A stretch of DNA of 64,000 nt from Bradyrhizobium sp. 4 (GTDB lineage Bacteria > Pseudomonadota > Alphaproteobacteria > Rhizobiales > Xanthobacteraceae). The DNA lies in contig NZ_CP064686.1 in assembly GCF_023100905.1 (NCBI RefSeq), positions 1,736,001 through 1,800,000 on the forward strand, in the 5' to 3' direction. The notes beneath the pieces are model-generated. The model had not been told where the DNA came from. It ran no database searches and saw nothing but the letters and a program-made list of their open reading frames with translations. A program made the translations under genes and the position numbers. Shown here in pieces: positions 8,775 through 17,321 of this stretch; the first letter of the stretch is position 1; each line of letters starts with the position of its first letter.

Positions 8775-10067
8775 TCAGCGGTCTCGCAATAGCTTGAGCA
8801 AAGCTGGGTTCGAAAGAAGGGCAGCGGGGCTTTCGGGGGCGAGCGCAAGCTTTAAAGCAAGGCCTTGATATTTAACAATGATTCGCGAATCTCGCACTTG
8901 ACCGTCCTTGCCTACCGCTTGAACCAGACCGAGTGGAGATGAGTGGTATCTTATCACCGCATTTGCAGTCTTACGGGCCTGCTCCACGTAATCCGACCTG
9001 CCACTCACCCCCCCCAGCTTGAGAAGGGCGATTGCCATATCGACGTTGGCATCGAGGTGATCTCGCTCGCCATCGGGCGTCTCTGGGAAAAGTCCATTCG
9101 CCCATTGATGGGTTACCCAACGTCGAGCAATAGCGAAAGCCAATTCCAGCGCTCCCTCTTGGACGCCGCCGAGGTAAAGATCACAAAGCAGGTCTATGCT
9201 TGAGAATGCCGCCTTCAGAGACACGTCGTGACCGTCTCTTTGCCGACCAAGCCACAGGAATACATCGCCCTCGTTAAGGAATAGAGAGCGAAATCCCCGA
9301 AGCCAGTCTGTAATCGCGTGTCGCCAACGCTCCTCGGCCGTAGCCTGCCAGAGCGAAAGTAGCCCCCAAACGAAATTGGTGTTGTCCTTAAACAGCCTCG
9401 CTCGTGAGGTGGTGGCGTAGCCTGCGAGACGTGACGCAGCCGATGAATAAGAACAGGGCACTCGATGAAAGATGCCTGTCTCGCGAAAGTCTTCGGTCTC
9501 GATCCAGCGCGCAGCAAGCCGGCGTGAAGCTTGCACGAAGCCGGGATCTCCCGTCGCAGCGTAAAGCTCCAGCCAAAGTTCGATATATCCGCCATTGAAG
9601 GGACTGGCGGGTCTCAACCAGGTTCGTGCGTCTCGCCATTCGATCGTGCCATCGACGAGGAAGTCGTCGATGAACATTGTCTTAATCAGAGTGAAAGCTC
9701 CATCCCGCGCTAACGCAAGCAGCGAGGCATCTCCCGTAAGTTCGTGTAGCTCCAGCAACCCGAGCAGCCAGTCATGATTGTCGAAGAGGCGGATTCGCCC
9801 TCGATTGCGAAACAGAGAGTTGGACAGATGCGGACGGGCCGCCTTGATCTGCCGCTCGACGAAATCGCGCCTGCCGAAATGAGCCAGGAATGGGAGTACG
9901 TCACCGAAATCGGCGATGAGCGGAGTCGGATCGACTATCGCTCCGTCGCTGCTGAGGGCAGTTATCAGCAGGCCATCAGCCCCAACGTATCGATTGACGC
10001 ATAACTCAAGAGTGCGCTCGATCCAGTCGTGGTTCTGGCCGCAGAGAGAGGAGATTGGATGGGTCAA
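8775..10067 (-). CDS. Helical-repeat (alpha/alpha-toroid-like) protein of unknown activity in the polysaccharide operon
   Basis: A 430-residue protein I cannot assign to a named enzyme. At least four helical hairpins share one pattern: WLLGLLELHELTGD, YIELWLELYAATGD, VWGLLSLWQATAEE and MAIALLKLGGVSGRSDYVEQA, each leading into an amphipathic helix. This resembles the (alpha/alpha) barrels of six-hairpin glycosidases, lyases and uronyl epimerases. Acidic and aromatic residues that could form a sugar cleft are present (FDNHDW, DGTIEWRDARTW, NTNFVWG). No signal peptide is visible. It starts with TTG in a TTGA overlap with the beta-propeller gene and ends directly before the next GT4 gene. Carbohydrate binding or modification is inference. 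Confidence 0.75.
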   Translation of the reverse strand: MTHPISSLCGQNHDWIERTLELCVNRYVGADGLLITALSSDGAIVDPTPLIADFGDVLPFLAHFGRRDFVERQIKAARPHLSNSLFRNRGRIRLFDNHDWLLGLLELHELTGDASLLALARDGAFTLIKTMFIDDFLVDGTIEWRDARTWLRPASPFNGGYIELWLELYAATGDPGFVQASRRLAARWIETEDFRETGIFHRVPCSYSSAASRLAGYATTSRARLFKDNTNFVWGLLSLWQATAEERWRHAITDWLRGFRSLFLNEGDVFLWLGRQRDGHDVSLKAAFSSIDLLCDLYLGGVQEGALELAFAIARRWVTHQWANGLFPETPDGERDHLDANVDMAIALLKLGGVSGRSDYVEQARKTANAVIRYHSSPLGLVQAVGKDGQVRDSRIIVKYQGLALKLALAPESPAALLSNPALLKLLRDR

Positions 10068-11536
10068 TAGTGGTACCTGAAGATCTGCAGGCCAAAACGT
10101 CTAAGAATGTATTTGTCGACTTTCAGCATAGCGTGACGGACCACATCTTGGACAACAAGGCGCCAGAAAATCGTGATCGCCATGGCGCGAGGAGGCTGCC
10201 GTGGCGCAACGCCGATCACGGGGGGAGGCGCAATCGTCGATCCAAGGTGATCGGCGCGCCCTTTGAACATCGTCGTTTCGTGCCCCACGTGTCGCGTACG
10301 GATAATCGCAAGCCCGTCGCCAGCGGCCACGACAAGTTCCCCAAAGCCGTCATCATCAAGGTCCGCAATGATTGGTGAGCCGCGCACCATCGCTCCCATC
10401 GAGATGCGAGAAAGTTGATGCCCGGTCTCGGCATCCAGCGCAACGAGCTCGCCGTTGTTTGATCCTGCCACGACCTCAACGCGCCCATCACCGTTGATGT
10501 CTGCCAAGAGGGGCGTCGTGTAACTGCGACAAACCGCGTGCTCTGTGAAATAGACCCCGCTGTGGGGCCGGCATCGATGATCCGTCCCGTGGACGCAGTT
10601 GGAGGTCGGACCAAATTCATGTCGCCAGAGAAGTCGGCCATCAGAAATATCAACCGCCACGACGGCCGGACGAGCTAGGGAGCACGCTATGGCTACTGAC
10701 GACCGTCCAGGTCGATCCAACAGCATCGGGCTGGAGTCGACGCCGCCGCCAACTTCAGCAGTCCATACACGTTGTCCATTGCGGCCATCGAGCGCGATGA
10801 TAGCGTTGTCCCCCTCGCCGCCGGTGTGCTCGCCTCCGCCAAGGATCACTAATGGACGCCCGTTCTCGTCGATCGTAAAGGATGGAGTCGAATCCGGGTC
10901 ATAGGCCAGCTTGGCAAACCACTTGATGCGGCCGTCTCGTGTGTCCACGCAGAAGATTCTGGATGACCGGATGCCAACAACGACTTCCAGTATCCCGTCG
11001 CGGTCGACGTCCGCGAGGAGAGGAGATGAGACGACACCTCGTTTCATCGGGCCGGCAAACAAATGGTTGGGTAATCGCCGGCGCCAGCATTCTTGCCCGT
11101 TCGGCTTGAGTGCGATCAAGAGCGGGCCGTAGATGGCGACGAAGAGCATTGGCGATCCCGTTTGGCCGACGTCGGCCACGGCGACAGTCGCGCGTATCAC
11201 GTCGCGAAAGTCGCGACGCCATAGCACGGAGCCGTCCGTCCGAAAGACGAGCAGTTCACCGCCGTGAGTTCCAATAATGATTTCCGGGCGGCCGTCCGCA
11301 TCGAGGTCGAATATCGTCGGCGAAGCCGTGATCTCCGCCCCAAGGTAATGCCTCCAGATAAGCGAACGATCTCTCCCGTCAATTGCCGTAATCCAACCGG
11401 CTCGATCGACCGCAACAATGAGGGTTCTGCCGTCGCAGCGAACTACCGCTGGTGTTGACCACGTCTCACCTCCAAGAGGCACTTCGGCATCCGCCTTGAG
11501 CCCCCCCCAACTTTGGCTGATCTCCAGTGCTGTCAA
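10064..11536 (-). CDS. FG-GAP/PQQ-like beta-propeller protein, polysaccharide-operon associated
   Basis: About 490 residues of propeller repeats. Calcium-type FG-GAP loops appear as DLDADG (about 77), DVDRDG (175), DINGDG (347) and DLDDDG (394), and PQQ-like blade ends such as SVLWRRDF and QRVWTAEVGGG recur. Three cysteines sit close together in CVHGTDHRC and HAVC. I place the start at a TTG (11536) that overlaps the flippase stop as TTGA, with AGGAG seven bases upstream. A GTG at 11560 is the longer alternative. No export signal is seen, which is odd because most FG-GAP proteins are extracytoplasmic. Its job is unknown. The TTGA coupling to the next gene suggests the two products work together. 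Confidence 0.8.
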   Translation of the reverse strand: MTALEISQSWGGLKADAEVPLGGETWSTPAVVRCDGRTLIVAVDRAGWITAIDGRDRSLIWRHYLGAEITASPTIFDLDADGRPEIIIGTHGGELLVFRTDGSVLWRRDFRDVIRATVAVADVGQTGSPMLFVAIYGPLLIALKPNGQECWRRRLPNHLFAGPMKRGVVSSPLLADVDRDGILEVVVGIRSSRIFCVDTRDGRIKWFAKLAYDPDSTPSFTIDENGRPLVILGGGEHTGGEGDNAIIALDGRNGQRVWTAEVGGGVDSSPMLLDRPGRSSVAIACSLARPAVVAVDISDGRLLWRHEFGPTSNCVHGTDHRCRPHSGVYFTEHAVCRSYTTPLLADINGDGRVEVVAGSNNGELVALDAETGHQLSRISMGAMVRGSPIIADLDDDGFGELVVAAGDGLAIIRTRHVGHETTMFKGRADHLGSTIAPPPVIGVAPRQPPRAMAITIFWRLVVQDVVRHAMLKVDKYILRRFGLQIFRYHY

Positions 11537-13071
11537 GGTTGCGCTCCTGACATGAGGCACTTCCCCTCAACCCAAGTGGCCAGTGCACGAATCTGTCCTT
11601 GTGCTCGAAACGGAGCAGTAGAGCTCGCGAAGCGAAGTAACGCAGCCAAATGCCGGCCGCTAAAAGCGACAACGACAATCAAGTAAACCAAACCGCCGGC
11701 GAGGCAGGCCGCGCCAATCAACGGGAATGATGTCATTGTCGCGATCGCCGTCCACCAAATTGCTCCCGTCAAGGCGAGCCCACCGATGATTGGAAATACA
11801 GATCTGATGGGCCTCATGCCAACACGGCGACCGACTGCAAGAAATACGAATGCGAAATTTGCAGCCACGCCTATTGTAGCGGCGATTGGATAGGAGGTGA
11901 GGCCGAGCGGCTGAGCCAAGAGCGAGACCAGAGCGACTTGAATCGCAAACCCCGCAAGGCCGCCGACTAGCAATGCTCGCGTTTGGCCTAGTGCCTTTGC
12001 CGCCTGGGCAGTTGGTACTGCCAGAACTTGAATCGCGGAGACCGCGGTTAAAGAGCGGATGAGCTCACCCACATTAGCCCACTGAGAAGAGAGAACATGT
12101 GGCATAAGCACGGGAGCGATTATACCGAGAAACAGAACTGGCGGCAGGAAGACCATGGCACCAGCGGCGATACTCCTCTCCAATAGAGCTCCGACCGCTT
12201 GCGGGTCATCTTGAATACGGGAAAAGAGCCGAAATTGTACGCCGGCGAGCATCACGAGCGGCTGAAGCAATAGTGCTTCGAGCATCGTATTGGCCATCGA
12301 CGCGATGCCAACGGCGGCCGCGCCAAAGAACAGACCGATCACGACCGGGATTACAGAGCGTTGTGCTAGATCTATCAACATCTGCCCTTGGAGCGGAAGG
12401 GCGAATCTCATTAATTCCAACGCTCGAGGCAATTCAAAATCGAAACGTGGTCGACTATGCACGAGCAAGTAAGCAACGGTGGCACCGGTAGTGTGGCGGA
12501 GCAGCGTTGCGGCGACCAATGCCCATACACCGAGACCGTACGCCGCGCCGCCAATCGCTATGACCAGATAGACGATATACTCGATAATTTCGCAGATCGT
12601 TGTCCGATCATGCCGAAGCGCGCGCTGGAGCATAGCGAAGGGAATCGATCGCAAGGATATCGGAAACAACGCCAGGGCCATCGCCTGAATGATCGGCGTA
12701 AGGCCAGCAGAATCTTCCCAATGCGTGGCGATTTTTGGCGCCGACGTCAATATCGTGATGATAATGATTGCAGTCGCCGTCTGTTGGAGCGTGAGGGCCA
12801 CGCGATAGTCGGCAGCCAGGAGCATTTCGCGACGGCGGATCAGTGCCGCCGTAATACCGCCAACCGCTATTGCCTGCAGTACCGTCAATACGAATTGCGA
12901 AGCCGCAAATAGACCGAACTCCGCTGGCGCAATCAATCGAGCCAACGCCAGGGTACCGACAAAAGCGAGGAGGCGCACCAGTGCGTGGCGCCCAAGCACG
13001 CTCATGGCACCGCGGGCTGCGCGGTGTCTTGCTTCACTGGCAGAAAGTTCCAGTTCTGTTGGTGTCGCCAT
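11533..13071 (-). CDS. Oligosaccharide flippase, Wzx/PST family
   Basis: A 512-residue polytopic membrane protein with about 12-14 hydrophobic segments. It begins with a polar N-terminus, then SVLGRHALVRLLAFVGTLALARLI and PAEFGLFA, a hallmark of Wzx-type lipid-linked oligosaccharide flippases. It would move undecaprenyl-linked repeat units to the periplasmic face for the polymerase encoded nearer the end of the operon. The ATG shares its A with the preceding stop (TGATG). A TTG one codon earlier is also possible. Confidence 0.88.
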   Translation of the reverse strand: MATPTELELSASEARHRAARGAMSVLGRHALVRLLAFVGTLALARLIAPAEFGLFAASQFVLTVLQAIAVGGITAALIRRREMLLAADYRVALTLQQTATAIIIITILTSAPKIATHWEDSAGLTPIIQAMALALFPISLRSIPFAMLQRALRHDRTTICEIIEYIVYLVIAIGGAAYGLGVWALVAATLLRHTTGATVAYLLVHSRPRFDFELPRALELMRFALPLQGQMLIDLAQRSVIPVVIGLFFGAAAVGIASMANTMLEALLLQPLVMLAGVQFRLFSRIQDDPQAVGALLERSIAAGAMVFLPPVLFLGIIAPVLMPHVLSSQWANVGELIRSLTAVSAIQVLAVPTAQAAKALGQTRALLVGGLAGFAIQVALVSLLAQPLGLTSYPIAATIGVAANFAFVFLAVGRRVGMRPIRSVFPIIGGLALTGAIWWTAIATMTSFPLIGAACLAGGLVYLIVVVAFSGRHLAALLRFASSTAPFRAQGQIRALATWVEGKCLMSGAQP

Positions 13072-14231
13072 CAACTGCTAGCCAGGCGCTGCATTAGCGT
13101 TTCAATCTCGTTCCAGACTCGTATTCGATCGAATTGCTCCACCACTCGCTTGCGCGCGCGAAGTTCGAAGTCGCGCCGCTCTGCCGGGTTCGTGAGGAGA
13201 CGAAGTACTGCTTCGGAAGCGCCTACGACATCCCCTTTTTCAACCAATAGGCCGCTCACGCCATCGGCAACCGCCTCTTCGACACCAGGTACACGGAAGC
13301 CAACAGAGGCGCGTTCCATGCCCGCGGCCTCGAGCAGTACGTTGCCAAAGCCTTCAAAGAACGATGGAAACAGAAAGACCGTGCATAACGAGTAGAAGTC
13401 TTCGGTCTTCTCGACATACCCGACGCGATGCACGAATGGGCTTTCCGCAAAGTATCGTACGGTGTGGGCGGAGGCGGGGTCGCGCTCATCGTCCGGGCCG
13501 ACCACGACCAAATGAGCATTCGGCTGAGCTGAGCGCACGCGCTCAAAGATCGGCGGGAGGAGATCTACGCCTTTCTCGCCACAGACGCGTCCAATAAACA
13601 GAACGACGGGCGCGCCGTCGGGAATGCCCAGATTTTGCCGGAGAGCATCCCCTGCTGCGAGAGCGCCTGGTGTGATCTTGAATCTCTGAGTATCGAGGCC
13701 GTTGCTTGAACCAGAACCTAGGAGCACGAGTTTCTCGGGTGCGCAGACTTTTGCTTCGCGCAAGAAGACGTCAAGCTGGCGGGAAATCGGCACGACAGCT
13801 ATCGAGAACCGTGAGATGAGGCGATCGACGTTAACGTAAATTGTCCGCTTTAGGCCACTCATAAGCTCGTAAACACAGCGACGATAGACGAACATGACGC
13901 GACCGTTGAAAGTTGCCGCTGCGGCGATGGAGGCCAGCAGAGAGGCTTTCGGTGTCGAAATGTGGATCACGTCATATCGATTGCGTGTGAAGAAACTAAT
14001 GAACCTTATCAGGCCCATAGCGTCGGCTGCAGGGGATGGCAGGCGACGCATCGGGATGACGTAGGGCTTCAATACTCCGAAGTGTTCCTCGGGAAAGTCG
14101 CTGTATTCGTGGTCACCGACGATCACATCGATCTCCCAGCCCTGACTACGGAGGTATGGAAACAGTCCCTTGTAGAGCGTGGCAAGGGTCAAACTGTGCG
14201 TGCAAACGAAGCAGGCGCGACGCGATTTCAT
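13071..14231 (-). CDS. Glycosyltransferase family 4, first gene of the 12-gene operon
   Basis: About 386 residues. Motifs are FVCTHSLTLATLYKGLFPYL at the N-terminus, DVIHISTPKASLLASIAA, FIGRVCGEKGVDLL (donor lobe) and the E-x7-E motif in PSFFEGFGNVLLEAA. This pattern is common in enzymes that add an early sugar next to the lipid-linked primer sugar. I chose the ATG at 14231, which has AGGA eight bases upstream. Upstream in-frame starts (14267, 14324) add poorly conserved sequence with weak ribosome sites. It leads the tightly coupled operon, so the promoter should lie in 14232-14666. Confidence 0.88.
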   Translation of the reverse strand: MKSRRACFVCTHSLTLATLYKGLFPYLRSQGWEIDVIVGDHEYSDFPEEHFGVLKPYVIPMRRLPSPAADAMGLIRFISFFTRNRYDVIHISTPKASLLASIAAAATFNGRVMFVYRRCVYELMSGLKRTIYVNVDRLISRFSIAVVPISRQLDVFLREAKVCAPEKLVLLGSGSSNGLDTQRFKITPGALAAGDALRQNLGIPDGAPVVLFIGRVCGEKGVDLLPPIFERVRSAQPNAHLVVVGPDDERDPASAHTVRYFAESPFVHRVGYVEKTEDFYSLCTVFLFPSFFEGFGNVLLEAAGMERASVGFRVPGVEEAVADGVSGLLVEKGDVVGASEAVLRLLTNPAERRDFELRARKRVVEQFDRIRVWNEIETLMQRLASS

Positions 14232-14666
14232 AGTTTTATCCTGGGGATCTGCGTGTTTACAATGCATGTTCTGAGCTCGACGGATCTGGCCGAGAGAGCG
14301 CGTGTGACCGGGGCATCCCATCAAGCCTCGGGGTTTGGGAGCTAGACCGAGCTGGGAGCTGCCCCCGGCGTGAGGTTCGCGATAAGGTTTATCGCCGCTT
14401 TCAAATTAAAGAAGCCCAAGAATTCTCCTTTTTGCCAACTGCGATGTCAGTTACAGCGGCTGCGCCGTACTCGACGGTCCGTCACTGACTCAGTTCCCGG
14501 CTGACGCAAATTTCGAGCCAGTGTCGCGCGAATGGAATTGTTCGTCCCTCACTTCGCATCTCAACTCGCTGCCAAGCAAATGTACACGGCTGGCGAACCT
14601 CTCCGTCGGCGTGCTTCGCTTAAAGGCGAGGTACAGCTCAGCAGTGCTATGACGGAATGCGACGGT
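14232..14666. other. Non-coding gap before the 12-gene operon
   Basis: No convincing gene. It should hold the promoter of the minus-strand operon that starts at 14231. The only clear structure is a small dyad, GCGATAA-GGT-TTATCGC, at 14379-14395. It is not followed by a T run on either strand, so it is a possible protein-binding site rather than a terminator. Confidence 0.4.
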
Positions 14667-15629
14667 TCAGCGAAATAACCCCTTGCTTTCGGTAGCCCAG
14701 CGGTCGAGCGCGGACTCCAGCCCGTTAGGAAAACTTAGTCCCCGCTTGGTGAGCCATGCTGGCGATACATCTGTTGAGTTCACTAACTTGGTGACGCGGT
14801 CTGGATGAATGCCGAGATGAAACGCATCAAGCATCCGAAACAGCTCGGCAAGTCCCAATACGATGGATCTTGGAAGCATGAACGTCTTAGCGGACGGGAA
14901 GTGCCTCGCCGTGAACGCATTCACGATGTCTTCGAGCGTATAACGTTGCGGGTAGCTCGCGTTGAACAGGACAAATTGCTCGGGTTGCTGGCGCGCAAAA
15001 TCAATGGCATCGAGAAGGTGCTCAACGTAGATACATGCTTTGATGGTATTCCTTCGGCCCGGATAGACAAAGATTCCTCTTTGTAGAAGCTTCGCAAGTC
15101 GAGTGAAATTGCCACCCTCTCCCTTCCCGAACACTACAGCGGGCCTGACTATCGTCAGTTTCCGATCGGACTGAGCTTCGAACCATGCGCGATGCGCGCG
15201 TTCAGCGAGCGCCTTCGAGTATCCGTATGCGGAAGTAGGGGCGATTGGCGTGTCTTCGGTCTTGACCGACTCGCTAGGTCCATAGACTGAAATGGAACTG
15301 GTGAAGATGATCTCGCGTGCCGCATGTCTTGCCGCGAAGGATGTAACCTCCAGGGCGCCGGCTACGTTCGTCTCATAGTATTCATGGTCGGGATGTCCAG
15401 GCGTCGTATGCACGGCGGCAAGATTGTAGATCCGGTCGACGCCCGACTGAACTTCAAAGGTCCGCAGGTCTCGAACGTCAGCAATACGATATTCGACTCC
15501 ATGAAGCCGTTCTTCCGGCTCCCGAAGGTCGGCCGAGATGATCGTATCGCCCGCTTGTGACGTCAGACGGCGCAGCAGATGAGTGCCGATAAAGCCTGAT
15601 CCGCCGAATACGACGGTTGACGTGGACAT
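14667..15629 (-). CDS. NAD-dependent epimerase/dehydratase (extended SDR)
   Basis: A 320-residue extended short-chain dehydrogenase. The Rossmann motif GGSGFIGTH opens the protein, NLAAVHTT follows, the catalytic serine is in FTSSISVYG, and the YxxxK pair is in AYGYSKALAE. It would epimerise, dehydrate or reduce a nucleotide- or lipid-linked sugar. C-terminal motifs do not fix the substrate. It lies 16 bases downstream of the sugar-phosphate transferase on the same strand, so it may modify the first sugar of the repeat unit, as in lipid-linked sugar epimerases. Confidence 0.87.
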   Translation of the reverse strand: MSTSTVVFGGSGFIGTHLLRRLTSQAGDTIISADLREPEERLHGVEYRIADVRDLRTFEVQSGVDRIYNLAAVHTTPGHPDHEYYETNVAGALEVTSFAARHAAREIIFTSSISVYGPSESVKTEDTPIAPTSAYGYSKALAERAHRAWFEAQSDRKLTIVRPAVVFGKGEGGNFTRLAKLLQRGIFVYPGRRNTIKACIYVEHLLDAIDFARQQPEQFVLFNASYPQRYTLEDIVNAFTARHFPSAKTFMLPRSIVLGLAELFRMLDAFHLGIHPDRVTKLVNSTDVSPAWLTKRGLSFPNGLESALDRWATESKGLFR

Positions 15630-15645
15630 TTTGTGACCCGTTCAG

Positions 15646-17208
15646 CTAGTACGCGGCAATATGGGTGAAACTAGTCAGAGCGGTTTTGAAGATGATCCGA
15701 AGGTCGAGCCAAATACTCCAGTTGTTGATGTACCAGATATCCAGCTCAACGCGCTTCTCCATCAGCTCCAGCGTTCGTGTTTCTCCGCGATATCCATTAA
15801 CTTGGGCCCAGCCCGTAATACCTGGTTTGACATGGTGACGAAAAGCGTAGTTGCCGATTATCAGCTCGTATTCCGAATTATGGGCGGCGGCGTGGGGACG
15901 AGGCCCGACCAACGACATCTCGCCCTTCAGGACATTAAATAGCTGCGGCAACTCATCGATCGAGGTCTTGCGGAGCCATTTACCAATTCTGGTCACGCGA
16001 GGATCGTTCTTTCGGGCCTGCACGATGGTAGGTCCATCCTCGAGCACGCACATGGTCCGAAATTTGAAGATCTTGAAGGCGCGCCCGTTGAAGCCATTGC
16101 GGGTCTGTCGAAAGAACACCGGTCCCCTCGACGTCGCCTTGATAAGAATCGCGGTGACTAGCATGACGGGGGCGAACACGAGCAGGGCTAAGGTTGCGCC
16201 AGAAAGGTCCAGTATACGCTTGAACGCGCGTTCCTTCCAGGAAAGGGGAGCGCGCCGCAGCTCCGCGGTCCAGGTGTTTCCCGTATTTACGAGCGGATAG
16301 CGAAGAAACCGCGCCGCATGATTGTCCGGCACTAAGTGAACAGGAACCGGCAAAATCTTGAGTGCGTCCAAGATGCTGTCGATTGCATGCTGCCGGCTCC
16401 AACTCATCAACAAGAAAACGTGTTCAACGCGGTTCTCACGCGAATAAGCGATCAACTCGTCAAGGCGCGTCGCGATAGAGGACAACAGCAGAGGCGATGC
16501 AAGATCTTTGGAGTGGATTTCCAAAATCCGCGTGAGCCGATAACCATGTTGCGCTAAATTAATCATCGCGTTTGATGACGCGGGAAGTCCAAATTCGGCA
16601 ATCATCACTGCGCGACTATTAGCGAATGTCCCTTCGCGCAGCGCGTTTGCAATCCAGTACGCAGCGATTCCCTTCCAGACGAGTAGTACGCCGAGGCCAA
16701 CAAGATAAAACGAAATTGTAGTGGCTCGCGAAAATTGACCGCTGACTTTAATGGCGAAAGCCATCGCGATAAGACCGGCGAAGACGCCAGTCCAGGTTGT
16801 CAATGTGACGCGCCATTGCCACCGAACGTTGGCAATATTCTTAAGTTCGTAGCCGTGTTGTACGGTGAATAGCAAACCGAAGTTCAACGCAATGAGGACC
16901 CCGGCTGCAGCGTATTCGTCGCCCTTATCGAGAATTGATTGTGACTGCGAATAGAGGTGGTAGCTTACGGTGCAGCCAACGCCTGCAAGCATGACAATCG
17001 TTGCATCGATGATGGCGACAAGCCGGGGGGCAACTTCGGGGCGAATCCACCGGAGTGATGCAACTTTTGATGAGCGCTGCTGCGGTGCAAAAGTACGTGT
17101 TTCTGCGCCTGAAAGGGAGACGGGAACCGGTCGTGGAGAAGGAACTGTCATCGTACCCGAGCCCGCTGACGAATAACTAGTGTCCGAATGCACCGTGCTA
17201 TCGGCCAA
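15646..17208 (-). CDS. Undecaprenyl-phosphate sugar-1-phosphate transferase (polyprenyl glycosylphosphotransferase, WbaP/ExoY type)
   Basis: A 520-residue initiating enzyme of polysaccharide synthesis that loads a sugar-1-phosphate onto undecaprenyl phosphate. The N-terminal half has about five membrane segments and a CoA-binding-like region. The C-terminal catalytic domain starts near residue 325 (FKRILDLSGATLALL) and contains FKIFKFRTM, TSIDELPQLFNVLKGEMSLV, GPRPHA and KPGITGWAQVNGYRG. The frame opens with TTG at 17208. An ATG at residue 20 (17151) is the alternative, and neither has a strong ribosome site. It is the first gene of the minus-strand locus and is divergent from the NMT1-like gene. 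Confidence 0.9.
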   Translation of the reverse strand: MADSTVHSDTSYSSAGSGTMTVPSPRPVPVSLSGAETRTFAPQQRSSKVASLRWIRPEVAPRLVAIIDATIVMLAGVGCTVSYHLYSQSQSILDKGDEYAAAGVLIALNFGLLFTVQHGYELKNIANVRWQWRVTLTTWTGVFAGLIAMAFAIKVSGQFSRATTISFYLVGLGVLLVWKGIAAYWIANALREGTFANSRAVMIAEFGLPASSNAMINLAQHGYRLTRILEIHSKDLASPLLLSSIATRLDELIAYSRENRVEHVFLLMSWSRQHAIDSILDALKILPVPVHLVPDNHAARFLRYPLVNTGNTWTAELRRAPLSWKERAFKRILDLSGATLALLVFAPVMLVTAILIKATSRGPVFFRQTRNGFNGRAFKIFKFRTMCVLEDGPTIVQARKNDPRVTRIGKWLRKTSIDELPQLFNVLKGEMSLVGPRPHAAAHNSEYELIIGNYAFRHHVKPGITGWAQVNGYRGETRTLELMEKRVELDIWYINNWSIWLDLRIIFKTALTSFTHIAAY

Positions 17209-17235
17209 AATGGCTGTTAGAACAAGGAGAAGGAA

Positions 17236-17251
17236 TAAGTAACCTTACTTA
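17236..17251. promoter_or_regulatory. Perfect dyad in a divergent promoter region
   Basis: TAAGTAA-CC-TTACTTA, 7-bp arms with a 2-bp centre, lies in the 113-bp AT-rich spacer between the sugar transferase (minus) and the NMT1-like gene (plus). Its place and symmetry suit an operator for one or both. The regulator is unknown. Confidence 0.4.
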
Positions 17252-17321
17252 AACAAGCCTATTCTATCGCATCTCGCGCGTTGGCCGATATCCCAAATTT
17301 AACAATTCGTTAGGAAATCTA

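Noticed and set aside
14379..14395. GCGATAA-GGT-TTATCGC hairpin as a terminator of the epimerase unit
   Set aside because: No T tract follows on the minus strand. It is kept only as a possible operator.
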